Made by a program: the position numbers and the translations under genes. Under the pieces are notes generated by a model. The model was not told the origin of the DNA. It was given only the letters and a program-made list of their open reading frames with translations, and ran no database searches. Shown here piece by piece: positions 43,465 through 51,011 of a stretch of DNA of 64,000 nucleotides. The stretch covers positions 186,001 to 250,000 of the forward strand of contig CAHJWG010000003.1 in the NCBI GenBank assembly GCA_903642215.1, read 5' to 3'. Source of the stretch: Sphingobacteriaceae bacterium. Lineage in GTDB: Bacteria > Bacteroidota > Bacteroidia > Sphingobacteriales > Sphingobacteriaceae. Within the stretch, counting starts at the first letter, position 1. Each line of letters starts with the position of its first letter.

Positions 43465-46221
43465 TTAAAATCTGATATTGTAATTTATAAATGGGATAGG
43501 GCGTGCAAATATGGAAAGCTGATATCCGTTAATTGCGCCGCCCTGTTCGGTAAAATAAGTGGAATATGCATTTTGCCTTCCGGTTAAATTGTAAATGCCA
43601 ATGGTAAACGAATTATGGAAACGCTGATGCACTTTATGATTGCCTTCAATGTTCATGGAAAAATCTGACCGAAAATAATCAGGGATACGATATTGGTTTC
43701 TATCTGAATATAAAACCCTTTCGGAGCCTGCATAAATGTACTTTGCAATAGGCAGTGTAATTGGCCTGCCGGTACTGTAAGTCGCATTTAACGAAATACT
43801 AAAACGGTGCGAAAACCGGTAATTTCCCGTAAAATTAAAGTCGTTTGGTTTATCATAATTTGCCGGATAATAGTTGCCGCCGTTAATTAAATCTCCTAAA
43901 GTTGGATCGTTCTGCTGTAAAAACGTCCTCGAATAGGTATAACTCATCCAGCCGTTTAATTTTCCTGCTGTTTTTCGCACTAAAAATTCAGCACCGTAAG
44001 CTTTTCCCCGAGTACCAACTACATCTGTTTCAACATGATGGTTTAAAACCAAAGTGGCACCGCTTTTATAGTCCAGGTAATCTTTAAGCCGTTTATAATA
44101 AACTTCTGCCGAAAGTTCTATCGTGTTTGATTTAGCGTTATGATATAATCCTAATGAAACCTGATCACCATATTGTGGTTTGATGTTTGGATCGCTTAAC
44201 TTGTAAACATCAGTTGGTGATATAGAAGTTGTATTGGATAGCAAGTGCAGATATTGCCTCAATGTATTGTACCCTGCTTTTACCGATAAATTACTTGCAA
44301 GGTTATATCTTACTGAAGCCCTGATTTCCGGTCCATGATAAGTGTTGATTACCTGGTTCTTTTTATAAGTTGTACTATCGATAAGATTCACACTTTCCCT
44401 CGGCAAATTAGGTGCGTAATAATTAACAGTTTGCGGGCCGAGATAATTGTATAAAGAATAACGCAAGCCAAAACTAACCAACAAATTTGGCGTAATGTCA
44501 TACTTATCGCCTAAATAAAAAGCACTTTCCAAAGCTCTTTCTTCCGGTACAATATTGGGTGAAACTAAAGATTGACTACCATTTGGTTCAAGATCACCGG
44601 GATTTAAATTGTATAGAATAGAACTCAAACCGAAGTCAACGGTATGTTTGGGATTGACATAATAAGTGAAATCACTTTTAAAATTATTTTGGTTAATGTT
44701 GAATCCGAGTTTGTAAGCATTTACCGGGTTTTCAAAACTCGAAACACTGTACTGATAATGATCAGTCCCAAGTGTGAAAACACTATAAAGTTTATTACTG
44801 AAATTGTGTTTCCATTTAATATTTAAATTGCGGTTGCTATAAGCATATGCCGTATCACTGTTCAGCTTAAAATGATCGTTACTTAAATAACTGGTGATGT
44901 AGATATTGTTTCTTTCATTGATTTGATGACTGATATCTAAATTAAGGTCGTAAAAAGATGCCTGACTATTTTTATAATCTTGCGGCAACAACTTTAATAA
45001 CCAATCAGAATAAGTTGTTCTGCCGCCGAAAATAAAGGAAGTTTTATCTTTAATGATCGGCCCTTCGATATTAAACCTACTGGTTAGCAAGCCAATACCT
45101 GCTGATCCGGTGAATATTTTTTTGTTGCCTTCGCGATCCGTTACATCTAAAACCGAGGACAACCGGCCGCCGTATTTTTCCGGGATACTGCTTTTATACA
45201 GCTGAACATCTTTTACAATATCCGGATTAAAGGCAGAAAAGAAGCCGAAAAAATGCGCCGGATTGTAAATGGTTGCATCGTTTAATAAAATCAGGTTTTG
45301 ATCCGCAGAACCGCCGCGAACATTAAAACCGGTTGTAGCTTCCCCAACAGATTGTACGCCCGGCAATGTCAGGATTACCCTTAACACATCGGCTTCGCCA
45401 AAAACAGCCGGAACTTGTTTGATACTTTTAATATCTAACCGGTTAACGCCAAGTTCTGCACTCCTTACATTGGCCACTTTTTCTGCCGAAATCTGTACTT
45501 CTTTTAGCGTGGTAATTTGCTCCTGCATTTCAATGTTCAGGTTACCATCGCTATACAACATAATTTGCCTCCGCGTATCGCGCATTGCCAAACCCCGAAT
45601 ACTTAAAGTTAAACGGCCACGCGGAATGGTAAGGGAGTAATAACCAAACTGGTCTGTAGCAATACCAATTTTGGAATCAAGAACTTTAATACTTGCACCA
45701 ATAACCGCTTCCCCGGATTTAATATCTTTTACATAACCCGCCAGCGTGGCCATACCCGGTTTAATTTCATTCGTTTTTATTCCAATTTCATACAACTTGT
45801 TCTCGGTAGTTGCAACGATCACTTGTTTATCTTTGTCACCGATAAAACTTGTAACTCCTTTGGTTTGGTTTGCTGGATTTTCTCCTTTGAAATAACCACC
45901 GGCAAGCGAAGTTTGGATCATCCTGCCTTTAGTAATGAAAACCTGATGCTGTGTAGTTATAGCGTAATGAAAATCAGTATTAAGAAAAGCCTGTTCTAAA
46001 ATTACTTGCAAAGGTTTTTCATTTACGGTGAGTGTAATAAGCAAACTATCCGCCTGAGCCGAATTATAAAAAAAACGATAGCCACTTTTCAATTCTAATT
46101 CGGCAACGACCTGTTCCAGCTTTGCAGCTTTGAAATTAACACTTATATTTTTTGCTGATTGCTGTGCCAGGGCAAACTTCAAACAAAAAATCAGACAAAT
46201 AATTAAGTAACATTTTTTCAT
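43465..46221 (-). CDS. TonB-dependent receptor with STN domain
   Basis: The 918-residue outer-membrane receptor has a signal peptide (1-19), a secretin/TonB N-terminal (STN) domain at about 24-95, a carboxypeptidase-regulatory-like beta domain at about 150-232 (TLAGYVKDIKSGEAVIGASI), a plug at about 255-365, and a beta-barrel ending in an aromatic (NYNIRF). STN domains usually signal to an anti-sigma factor, but no FecR/sigma pair is adjacent. It pairs with the DUF4249 lipoprotein downstream and the periplasmic 244-residue gene upstream (1 bp gap). Substrate unknown. Confidence 0.93.
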   Translation of the reverse strand: MKKCYLIICLIFCLKFALAQQSAKNISVNFKAAKLEQVVAELELKSGYRFFYNSAQADSLLITLTVNEKPLQVILEQAFLNTDFHYAITTQHQVFITKGRMIQTSLAGGYFKGENPANQTKGVTSFIGDKDKQVIVATTENKLYEIGIKTNEIKPGMATLAGYVKDIKSGEAVIGASIKVLDSKIGIATDQFGYYSLTIPRGRLTLSIRGLAMRDTRRQIMLYSDGNLNIEMQEQITTLKEVQISAEKVANVRSAELGVNRLDIKSIKQVPAVFGEADVLRVILTLPGVQSVGEATTGFNVRGGSADQNLILLNDATIYNPAHFFGFFSAFNPDIVKDVQLYKSSIPEKYGGRLSSVLDVTDREGNKKIFTGSAGIGLLTSRFNIEGPIIKDKTSFIFGGRTTYSDWLLKLLPQDYKNSQASFYDLNLDISHQINERNNIYITSYLSNDHFKLNSDTAYAYSNRNLNIKWKHNFSNKLYSVFTLGTDHYQYSVSSFENPVNAYKLGFNINQNNFKSDFTYYVNPKHTVDFGLSSILYNLNPGDLEPNGSQSLVSPNIVPEERALESAFYLGDKYDITPNLLVSFGLRYSLYNYLGPQTVNYYAPNLPRESVNLIDSTTYKKNQVINTYHGPEIRASVRYNLASNLSVKAGYNTLRQYLHLLSNTTSISPTDVYKLSDPNIKPQYGDQVSLGLYHNAKSNTIELSAEVYYKRLKDYLDYKSGATLVLNHHVETDVVGTRGKAYGAEFLVRKTAGKLNGWMSYTYSRTFLQQNDPTLGDLINGGNYYPANYDKPNDFNFTGNYRFSHRFSISLNATYSTGRPITLPIAKYIYAGSERVLYSDRNQYRIPDYFRSDFSMNIEGNHKVHQRFHNSFTIGIYNLTGRQNAYSTYFTEQGGAINGYQLSIFARPIPFINYNIRF

Positions 46222-46222
46222 A

Positions 46223-46957
46223 TCAGTTTGCTAATTGGTCGTAGTAAGAAGCAATTTTTACCAATGCCCGTTCCGGATCGGTCTTATACTTAATATGGTT
46301 GTCACTGATAAAAAGCTGGACTTGTTTTTTCTTGTCTTGCAAAGTTTTCAAAATAGATGATACGCTATTGATGTTATAATAAGCACCTTCTTTTTTCAGG
46401 TAAATTTCTTTTTTCTCTTGGCTAAAGTAATTTTCTAAATTTCCTGTTGTGCTAATTTGAATTGTTTTTGGCCTTTTTACCAAAACCTCTGTTTTCCCTC
46501 TGTACAATTGGTCATAGATACCATTGCGAATACCTGGATTGCTAAGGCTATCTACATGAACAGATACAAAATGATGGCCCGATAAATTAAAGTAATTCAA
46601 TTTATCATTCAGCAAAATGTAACTGAAAACCTTATTGTAATATAATGCCACCACACAATCTTTGTAAACATCGTACATCATCGGCACGTTGTTATATATA
46701 ATATCATCATAACATATAGTTCCAAGTTTCCAGGTGTTTACATCATTATAGTAAGCATTTCCTTTTATTTTAGGATCATATTCAAAATATTCCGGACCAT
46801 TATACAACCTCGAATTATCGTTTATTTCTTCAAAATAAAATTTTGTGTAATTGTTTATTACTAAAGCCTGACCCGTATCAGACGGCAAAGTTTGCGCTTT
46901 GGAACCGGCACAAAAAATTAGGCACAAATAAAATACAAAAAAGTATTTTAAAATCAT
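46223..46957 (-). CDS. Exported hypothetical protein of the TonB/DUF4249 locus
   Basis: The 244-residue protein has a signal peptide (FFVFYLCLIFCAGSKAQ, about 5-21). The mature part is rich in Tyr, Asn and Asp, with beta strands (EINDNSRLYNGPEYFEYDPK) and a helical C-terminus (SILKTLQDKKKQVQLFISDN). Its stop is 1 bp before the receptor start, so it is the first gene of that operon. Family not recognised. By position it may bind the receptor on the periplasmic side. Confidence 0.75.
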   Translation of the reverse strand: MILKYFFVFYLCLIFCAGSKAQTLPSDTGQALVINNYTKFYFEEINDNSRLYNGPEYFEYDPKIKGNAYYNDVNTWKLGTICYDDIIYNNVPMMYDVYKDCVVALYYNKVFSYILLNDKLNYFNLSGHHFVSVHVDSLSNPGIRNGIYDQLYRGKTEVLVKRPKTIQISTTGNLENYFSQEKKEIYLKKEGAYYNINSVSSILKTLQDKKKQVQLFISDNHIKYKTDPERALVKIASYYDQLAN

Positions 46958-47378
46958 CGGAATAAGAATTTAGGTTTATTAAAACAAATAAAGTTACGTG
47001 GTTACAATTTAATTATCAAGGCACTAAACACCAAAATACTACTTATTATCAAACCTTTTTAATTCGGATTTTTTGTTTAACGGTTTTATACCGATAAAAG
47101 GCGCCTATCATAAATTCTTATTCTATAATGGCCGTAATTTCTAAACTAAATTAGCTAAAAATACTAACAGCCTTGTTCTCCATTTAACTCCAAACGTTTA
47201 ACATACATAAACTAATCATTTCTTTGACCATTTTTATAACTTCTCCAATAGTTTTGCCTTATGTAGAAAACCGGACAGAGCCGAAACAAAAATTAAAAAT
47301 CCACCTTCTATTTTCGGCATTAATAATACATGATAGGTTCGCTATAATTTGAAAGATAAAAAACTCTACTAAACAAAA
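46958..47378. other. Intergenic region upstream of the TonB locus
   Basis: The 421 bp hold no gene. A partial dispersed word (ATACCGATAAAAGGCGCCTAT, shown in part as ACCGATAAAAGGCGCC) is at about 47088-47108. The promoter of the TonB operon should lie in the left part; no unambiguous TAnnTTTG box was chosen. Confidence 0.4.
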
Positions 47379-47402
47379 ATGGCTTCTAAAATTAGAAGCC
47401 AT
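47379..47402 (-). terminator. Terminator, probably of ahcY, displaced by IS
   Basis: ATGGCTTCTAA/TTAGAAGCCAT (11-bp stem, loop AA) is followed on the minus strand by a T-rich run. The IS982-type element sits between it and ahcY, so it looks like the native ahcY terminator pushed about 0.93 kb away. Confidence 0.7.
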
Positions 47403-47420
47403 TGCTTGATACTTAATACT

Positions 47421-48355
47421 AATTAACTCAAGTTGTTAGTTAGGTATTAATTTATCGAGTGTAAAAGCAAAGACAAACAATGTAATTTTCAGCAGCCAGC
47501 CTTTAAAAGTTACCGCATGAAGCTTTCTAAGGAACAATCCTTTGATCTCACTAATAGTCGTTTCTATCCTTTTACGCATGTATTCCTTTATAAAGGCGGC
47601 ACTTACGCTGTCTGTTCTTTTGGCATTTGATTTTCTATGCACTTTCAAAGCGATCAAGTCCGTTTCCATCAACTGGTCCTCAAGCTCATAATTGGTATAA
47701 GCTGAGTCAGCAAACACCTCACTTTCAGCAGGCAGTTCCAAGGGTAATTTCTTCAAAGCCTGTGCATCATGTTCACTGCCTGGAACGAAACCGAATTCAA
47801 CCGGAATGCCATCTTTGGTAACCAGTAATTGTACTTTTACCCCATAAAAGTAGCGGCGCATACTGCTCTGTTTCCCGTGCCACTGCTTGCCTGTCAATAT
47901 CTTAGAGTTTGCAATACGAATGTTATCGCAGACTGCTACCGGAAACGAATCCAGCACATAGCTCATCTCACAACTGATATACTTGAAACAATAACCAACC
48001 TGCATGAAAAGGCTGTATATAAGCTCTGCAACCTGATGTAACCTGCGGTTAAAACGGCTCTTATCCAACATTGCCGGTATCATTCCTGTCATTTTCATAA
48101 ACTGCCTTGCTTTATCCTGATGGCCTCCGAAATACAAAGATGACACTACTGCTGTAGTGATGATCTCACTATCGCTTACCTGCCTTCGGCTATCTTCATA
48201 ATGGTTACTTGTTTTCAATAAATCATCAATAAAACAAAATATTCCTATAATTTTATCCTTGGTAAGCATCATCATCGGTTCTTTAGTTGTGGTAAACCAA
48301 AGTTCTTGTTTTTGATGCTTACTTATTCCTCTTTATCTAGCAACTTGAATTAATT
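47421..48355 (-). mobile_element. IS982-family insertion sequence
   Basis: The 935-bp unit is bounded by imperfect 22-bp terminal inverted repeats: AATTAACTCAAGTTGTTAGTTA (47421-47442, shown here: AATTAACTCAAGTTG then TTAGTTA) and its partner at 48334-48355, which differ at three positions. It contains one transposase gene. No clear target-site duplication was found at the ends I chose, so the exact ends may be off by a few bases. It has inserted 9 bp behind the ahcY stop codon. Confidence 0.75.
47436..48275 (-). CDS. IS982-type DDE transposase
   Basis: The 279-residue transposase has a catalytic triad that can be placed: Asp in YVLDSFPVAVCD (about 108), Asp in VFADSAYTNYEL (about 190) and Glu in RKRIETTISEIKGLF (about 238). 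The Y-x-x-K/Y-x-x-R and the DSFPV motif are typical of IS982. Length is normal, with no internal stop, so it may be active. The first codons (MMMLTKDK) start 59 bp from the right inverted repeat. Confidence 0.88.
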   Translation of the reverse strand: MMMLTKDKIIGIFCFIDDLLKTSNHYEDSRRQVSDSEIITTAVVSSLYFGGHQDKARQFMKMTGMIPAMLDKSRFNRRLHQVAELIYSLFMQVGYCFKYISCEMSYVLDSFPVAVCDNIRIANSKILTGKQWHGKQSSMRRYFYGVKVQLLVTKDGIPVEFGFVPGSEHDAQALKKLPLELPAESEVFADSAYTNYELEDQLMETDLIALKVHRKSNAKRTDSVSAAFIKEYMRKRIETTISEIKGLFLRKLHAVTFKGWLLKITLFVFAFTLDKLIPN

Positions 48356-48363
48356 ACTTTATA

Positions 48364-49677
48364 CTAATATCTGTAATATTCCTGTTTAAACGGACCTTCA
48401 ACTTGCACACCAATATAATCAGCCTGATAAGTTTCCAACTCTTCTAATTCTACGCCAATTTTAGAAAGATGCAATCTTGCAACTTTTTCATCCAAAGTTT
48501 TTGGTAAAGTATAAACCTTATTTTCATACTTATTGGTATTCATCCAAAGTTCCAATTGTGCCAAAGTTTGGTTGGTAAAAGAAGCACTCATCACAAAACT
48601 TGGATGCCCGGTTGCACAACCTAAATTTACCAAACGGCCTTCTGCCAATACAATTACATCTTTACCGTTGATGGTATATTTATCAACTTGCGGTTTAATT
48701 TCAATCTTGGAAGTTCTGTAATTTGAATTTAACCAGGCCATATCAATTTCATTATCAAAGTGGCCAATGTTACAAACAATAGCTTTATCTTTTAATGCAC
48801 GGAAATGTTGTTCTTTTACAATATCACAGTTTCCGGTTGCCGTAACTACAATATCAGCTTCTGCAATGGCAGTTGTTAGTTTTTTCACTTCAAAACCTTC
48901 CATCGCAGCTTGTAAAGCACAAATCGGGTCAATCTCCGTTACAATTACACGAACACCTGCATTGCGCAAAGAATCTGCAGAACCTTTTCCTACATCGCCA
49001 TAACCGCAAACTACGGCAACTTTTCCGGCCATCATTACATCAGTTGCACGGCGGATGGCATCAACCAAAGACTCACGACAACCATACTTATTATCAAACT
49101 TGGATTTCGTAACCGAATCATTTACGTTGATTGCAGGAAGCGGCAATGTGCCATTTTTCATGCGCTCGTACAAACGGTGAACGCCTGTTGTCGTTTCTTC
49201 GGATAAACCTTTGATCGCCGCAACCAATTCCGGATATTTATCCAAAACCAAGTTGGTTAAATCACCGCCATCATCCAAAATCATGTTCAAAGGTTCCTGA
49301 TTTTCGCCAAAATGCAAAGTTTGCTCAATGCACCATTCAAATTCTTCCTCGTTCATTCCCTTCCAAGCATAAACTTGGATGCCGGCAGCAGCAATTGCCG
49401 CGGCGGCGTGATCTTGTGTAGAGAAAATATTGCAGCTCGACCAGGTTACTTCTGCGCCCAGTTCGATCAAGGTTTCAATCAAAACCGCAGTTTGGATCGT
49501 CATGTGCAAGCAACCAGCAATCCGCGCGCCTTTTAGCGGTTTTAAGGCACCGTATTCCTGGCGCAACGCTATTAATCCGGGCATTTCTGCTTCGGCCAAA
49601 CCAATTTCTTTGCGGCCCCACTCGGCCAAATTAATGTCTTTTACTCTGTAAGGCGTGTAAGTTTCTACTAATGACAT
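48364..49677 (-). CDS. ahcY: Adenosylhomocysteinase
   Basis: The 437-residue NAD-dependent enzyme splits S-adenosylhomocysteine into adenosine and homocysteine, clearing the methyltransferase inhibitor. It has the NAD-binding [13 protein letters not shown] (about 223-235), substrate-binding DDGGDLTNL, and the C-terminal EYYRY where the Lys/Tyr contact NAD of the neighbouring subunit. It is monocistronic, with a promoter box at 49697-49704 and a dispersed word in its leader (49678). A second word is in the coding DNA (48572), read MSASFTN. Confidence 0.96.
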   Translation of the reverse strand: MSLVETYTPYRVKDINLAEWGRKEIGLAEAEMPGLIALRQEYGALKPLKGARIAGCLHMTIQTAVLIETLIELGAEVTWSSCNIFSTQDHAAAAIAAAGIQVYAWKGMNEEEFEWCIEQTLHFGENQEPLNMILDDGGDLTNLVLDKYPELVAAIKGLSEETTTGVHRLYERMKNGTLPLPAINVNDSVTKSKFDNKYGCRESLVDAIRRATDVMMAGKVAVVCGYGDVGKGSADSLRNAGVRVIVTEIDPICALQAAMEGFEVKKLTTAIAEADIVVTATGNCDIVKEQHFRALKDKAIVCNIGHFDNEIDMAWLNSNYRTSKIEIKPQVDKYTINGKDVIVLAEGRLVNLGCATGHPSFVMSASFTNQTLAQLELWMNTNKYENKVYTLPKTLDEKVARLHLSKIGVELEELETYQADYIGVQVEGPFKQEYYRY

Positions 49678-49704
49678 AAATGCTTCTTTTATCGTGCAAA
49701 AATA
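49678..49704 (-). promoter_or_regulatory. ahcY promoter -7 box with a dispersed word in the leader
   Basis: On the minus strand TATTTTTG (49704-49697) matches TAnnTTTG. TTTC, a weak -33, lies about 19 bp upstream. The word ATGCTTCTTTTATCG (49679-49693) lies between the box and the start codon, so it should be inside the 5' leader. Confidence 0.45.
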
Positions 49705-49798
49705 GTTATTATAGTTTTTGTATCGAAATTAAGTATCAGAATGTTGTCAGTTCTGTGTTAATATTTTATAACTTTTGGTGCTAATAATTCGGATTGAT

Positions 49799-49806
49799 TA
49801 GATTTG
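49799..49806 (+). promoter_or_regulatory. Promoter -7 box TAGATTTG of bacilliredoxin gene
   Basis: TAGATTTG is an exact TAnnTTTG match, with a TTTG at 49774-49777, 21 bp upstream. It is 24 nt before the start codon. Confidence 0.55.
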
Positions 49807-49829
49807 TAACAATTTAAAAAGCGAAGAAA

Positions 49830-50240
49830 ATGTATCCAGAATATTTAGTTGCCCCGATGCGGGAAGATTTGACCAAGGTTGGTTTCCAGGAATTGAAAAA
49901 TGCCGAAGAAGTAAAAAATGCTATTGAAGCAGCAGGAACTACTTTTGTAATGGTAAATTCTGTTTGCGGTTGCGCAGCTGCCAATGCACGCCCGGCCGCT
50001 AAAATGGTTACGCAAAACGGAAAAGTGCCTGACCGTTTTGTAACGGTTTTTGCAGGTATGGAAACGGATGCCGTTGATGCAGCCCGTGATTATATGCTGC
50101 CTTATCCGCCGTCTTCCCCCGCGATGGCTTTGTTTAAAGACGGTAAATTAGTGCACATTATAGAACGCCGTCAGATTGAAGGCCGTCCGGCACAAATGAT
50201 TGCCGATAACCTGGCCGGTGCTTTCGATCAGTATTGCTAA
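49830..50240 (+). CDS. Bacilliredoxin, BrxA/BrxB (YphP/YqiW) family
   Basis: The 136-residue thioredoxin-fold protein carries the CGC redox motif (C46-G47-C48 in NSVCGCAAANARP) typical of bacilliredoxins, with the family pattern LPYPPSSPAMALFKDGKLVHIIERR. They reduce mixed disulfides between bacillithiol and proteins. YpdA in the same window would then regenerate bacillithiol. Whether this species makes bacillithiol is not shown. It has its own promoter and terminator. Confidence 0.93.
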   Translation: MYPEYLVAPMREDLTKVGFQELKNAEEVKNAIEAAGTTFVMVNSVCGCAAANARPAAKMVTQNGKVPDRFVTVFAGMETDAVDAARDYMLPYPPSSPAMALFKDGKLVHIIERRQIEGRPAQMIADNLAGAFDQYC

Positions 50241-50268
50241 CACTGTTTTTATCAATATAAAAATCAAG

Positions 50269-50302
50269 AATCCTGTAAAGTTAAACTTACCGGATTTTTT
50301 TA
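50269..50302. terminator. Terminator between bacilliredoxin and the toxin gene
   Basis: AATCCTGTAA and TTACCGGATT (10 bp with two mispairs) are followed by a T run (to 50302). It sits between two converging genes and may serve both. Confidence 0.5.
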
Positions 50303-50599
50303 TTTTCTAAACTTTTGTTTTGGATGCCGGCTGGTATGGAAGATGGAAACGATAGTAATAACTTGTTTCTTTTTGTTGATTGAATAGATAATAAAATAAG
50401 GGAATTTTTCCATCAAAGCCTGCCGGTAACGGCTACCGGACTTGGGATAAATTTCGGGATTATGTAAAATATTAAAAACTTCTTTTCTAAAATATTGATT
50501 GAACAACTCATCTAAATTATCCTGCTGTTCTCCGTACCAATCTAATGCTTCTGTAAGTTCTTTAATTACTTTTGAACCAGTTTCTATTCTAAACGGCAT
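50300..50599 (-). CDS. RelE/ParE family toxin
   Basis: The 99-residue protein has the compact RelE/ParE fold pattern: helix (SKVIKELTEALDWYGEQ), then strands ending in YRQALMEKFPYFIIYSINKKKQVITIVSIFH, the hallmark RelE/ParE C-terminus. It probably cleaves mRNA at the ribosome (RelE) or poisons gyrase (ParE); I cannot tell which. The antitoxin gene precedes it with an 11-bp overlap, so the two are co-translated. Confidence 0.85.
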   Translation of the reverse strand: MPFRIETGSKVIKELTEALDWYGEQQDNLDELFNQYFRKEVFNILHNPEIYPKSGSRYRQALMEKFPYFIIYSINKKKQVITIVSIFHTSRHPKQKFRK

Positions 50600-50849
50600 G
50601 TTTGCGCTTTGAATCTTCGATATGTTTGTCCATTTTCGAAAACATCTCTTCCATAGAAATCGTTTCTGCAGTTCCGTCTTCGATAGATTTCATCCGGCTG
50701 TCCATTTCGGCCACAAATTCCGGGTCGTCCCAATGATCGTAAACATTGTCAATATCACTTTCTAAAACAGTATAAATTGCTTTTACTTTTTCTTCTTCTG
50801 CAGAGGCAATGTAATCCTGCAGTTTTTTCCTGATTTCGTGGGTTTCCAT
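50589..50849 (-). CDS. Antitoxin of the RelE/ParE pair
   Basis: From ATG 50849 (METHEIRKKLQDYIAS) the protein has 86 residues, helical and acidic: an N-terminal helix and a segment (DEFVAEMDSRMKSIEDGTAE-like, ISMEEMFSKMD) resembling the addiction-module family. It overlaps the toxin start by 11 bp, the usual order antitoxin then toxin. The longer frame starting at 50867 adds only six basic residues. Confidence 0.75.
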   Translation of the reverse strand: METHEIRKKLQDYIASAEEEKVKAIYTVLESDIDNVYDHWDDPEFVAEMDSRMKSIEDGTAETISMEEMFSKMDKHIEDSKRKHAV

Positions 50850-50896
50850 ACGCTGTCGTTTACTCAAATTTAAACATTATTTTGATCTGTTTTGCT

Positions 50897-50922
50897 GATG
50901 CTTCTTTTACCGGCATAAAATC
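50897..50922. repeat. Dispersed word, intergenic
   Basis: GATGCTTCTTTTACCGGCAT then AAAATC; a complete type-1 word with the extended TAAAA tail, in the divergent gap between the antitoxin and the M1 peptidase gene. Confidence 0.55.
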
Positions 50923-51011
50923 TTGTCGATGAATTTTAAGTTTGGGTTGATTTTCTTTGTGCTGGTTTGAACAAAAACCTTTTATTTTGAGCTGCTTTTA
51001 CGATTTCAATT

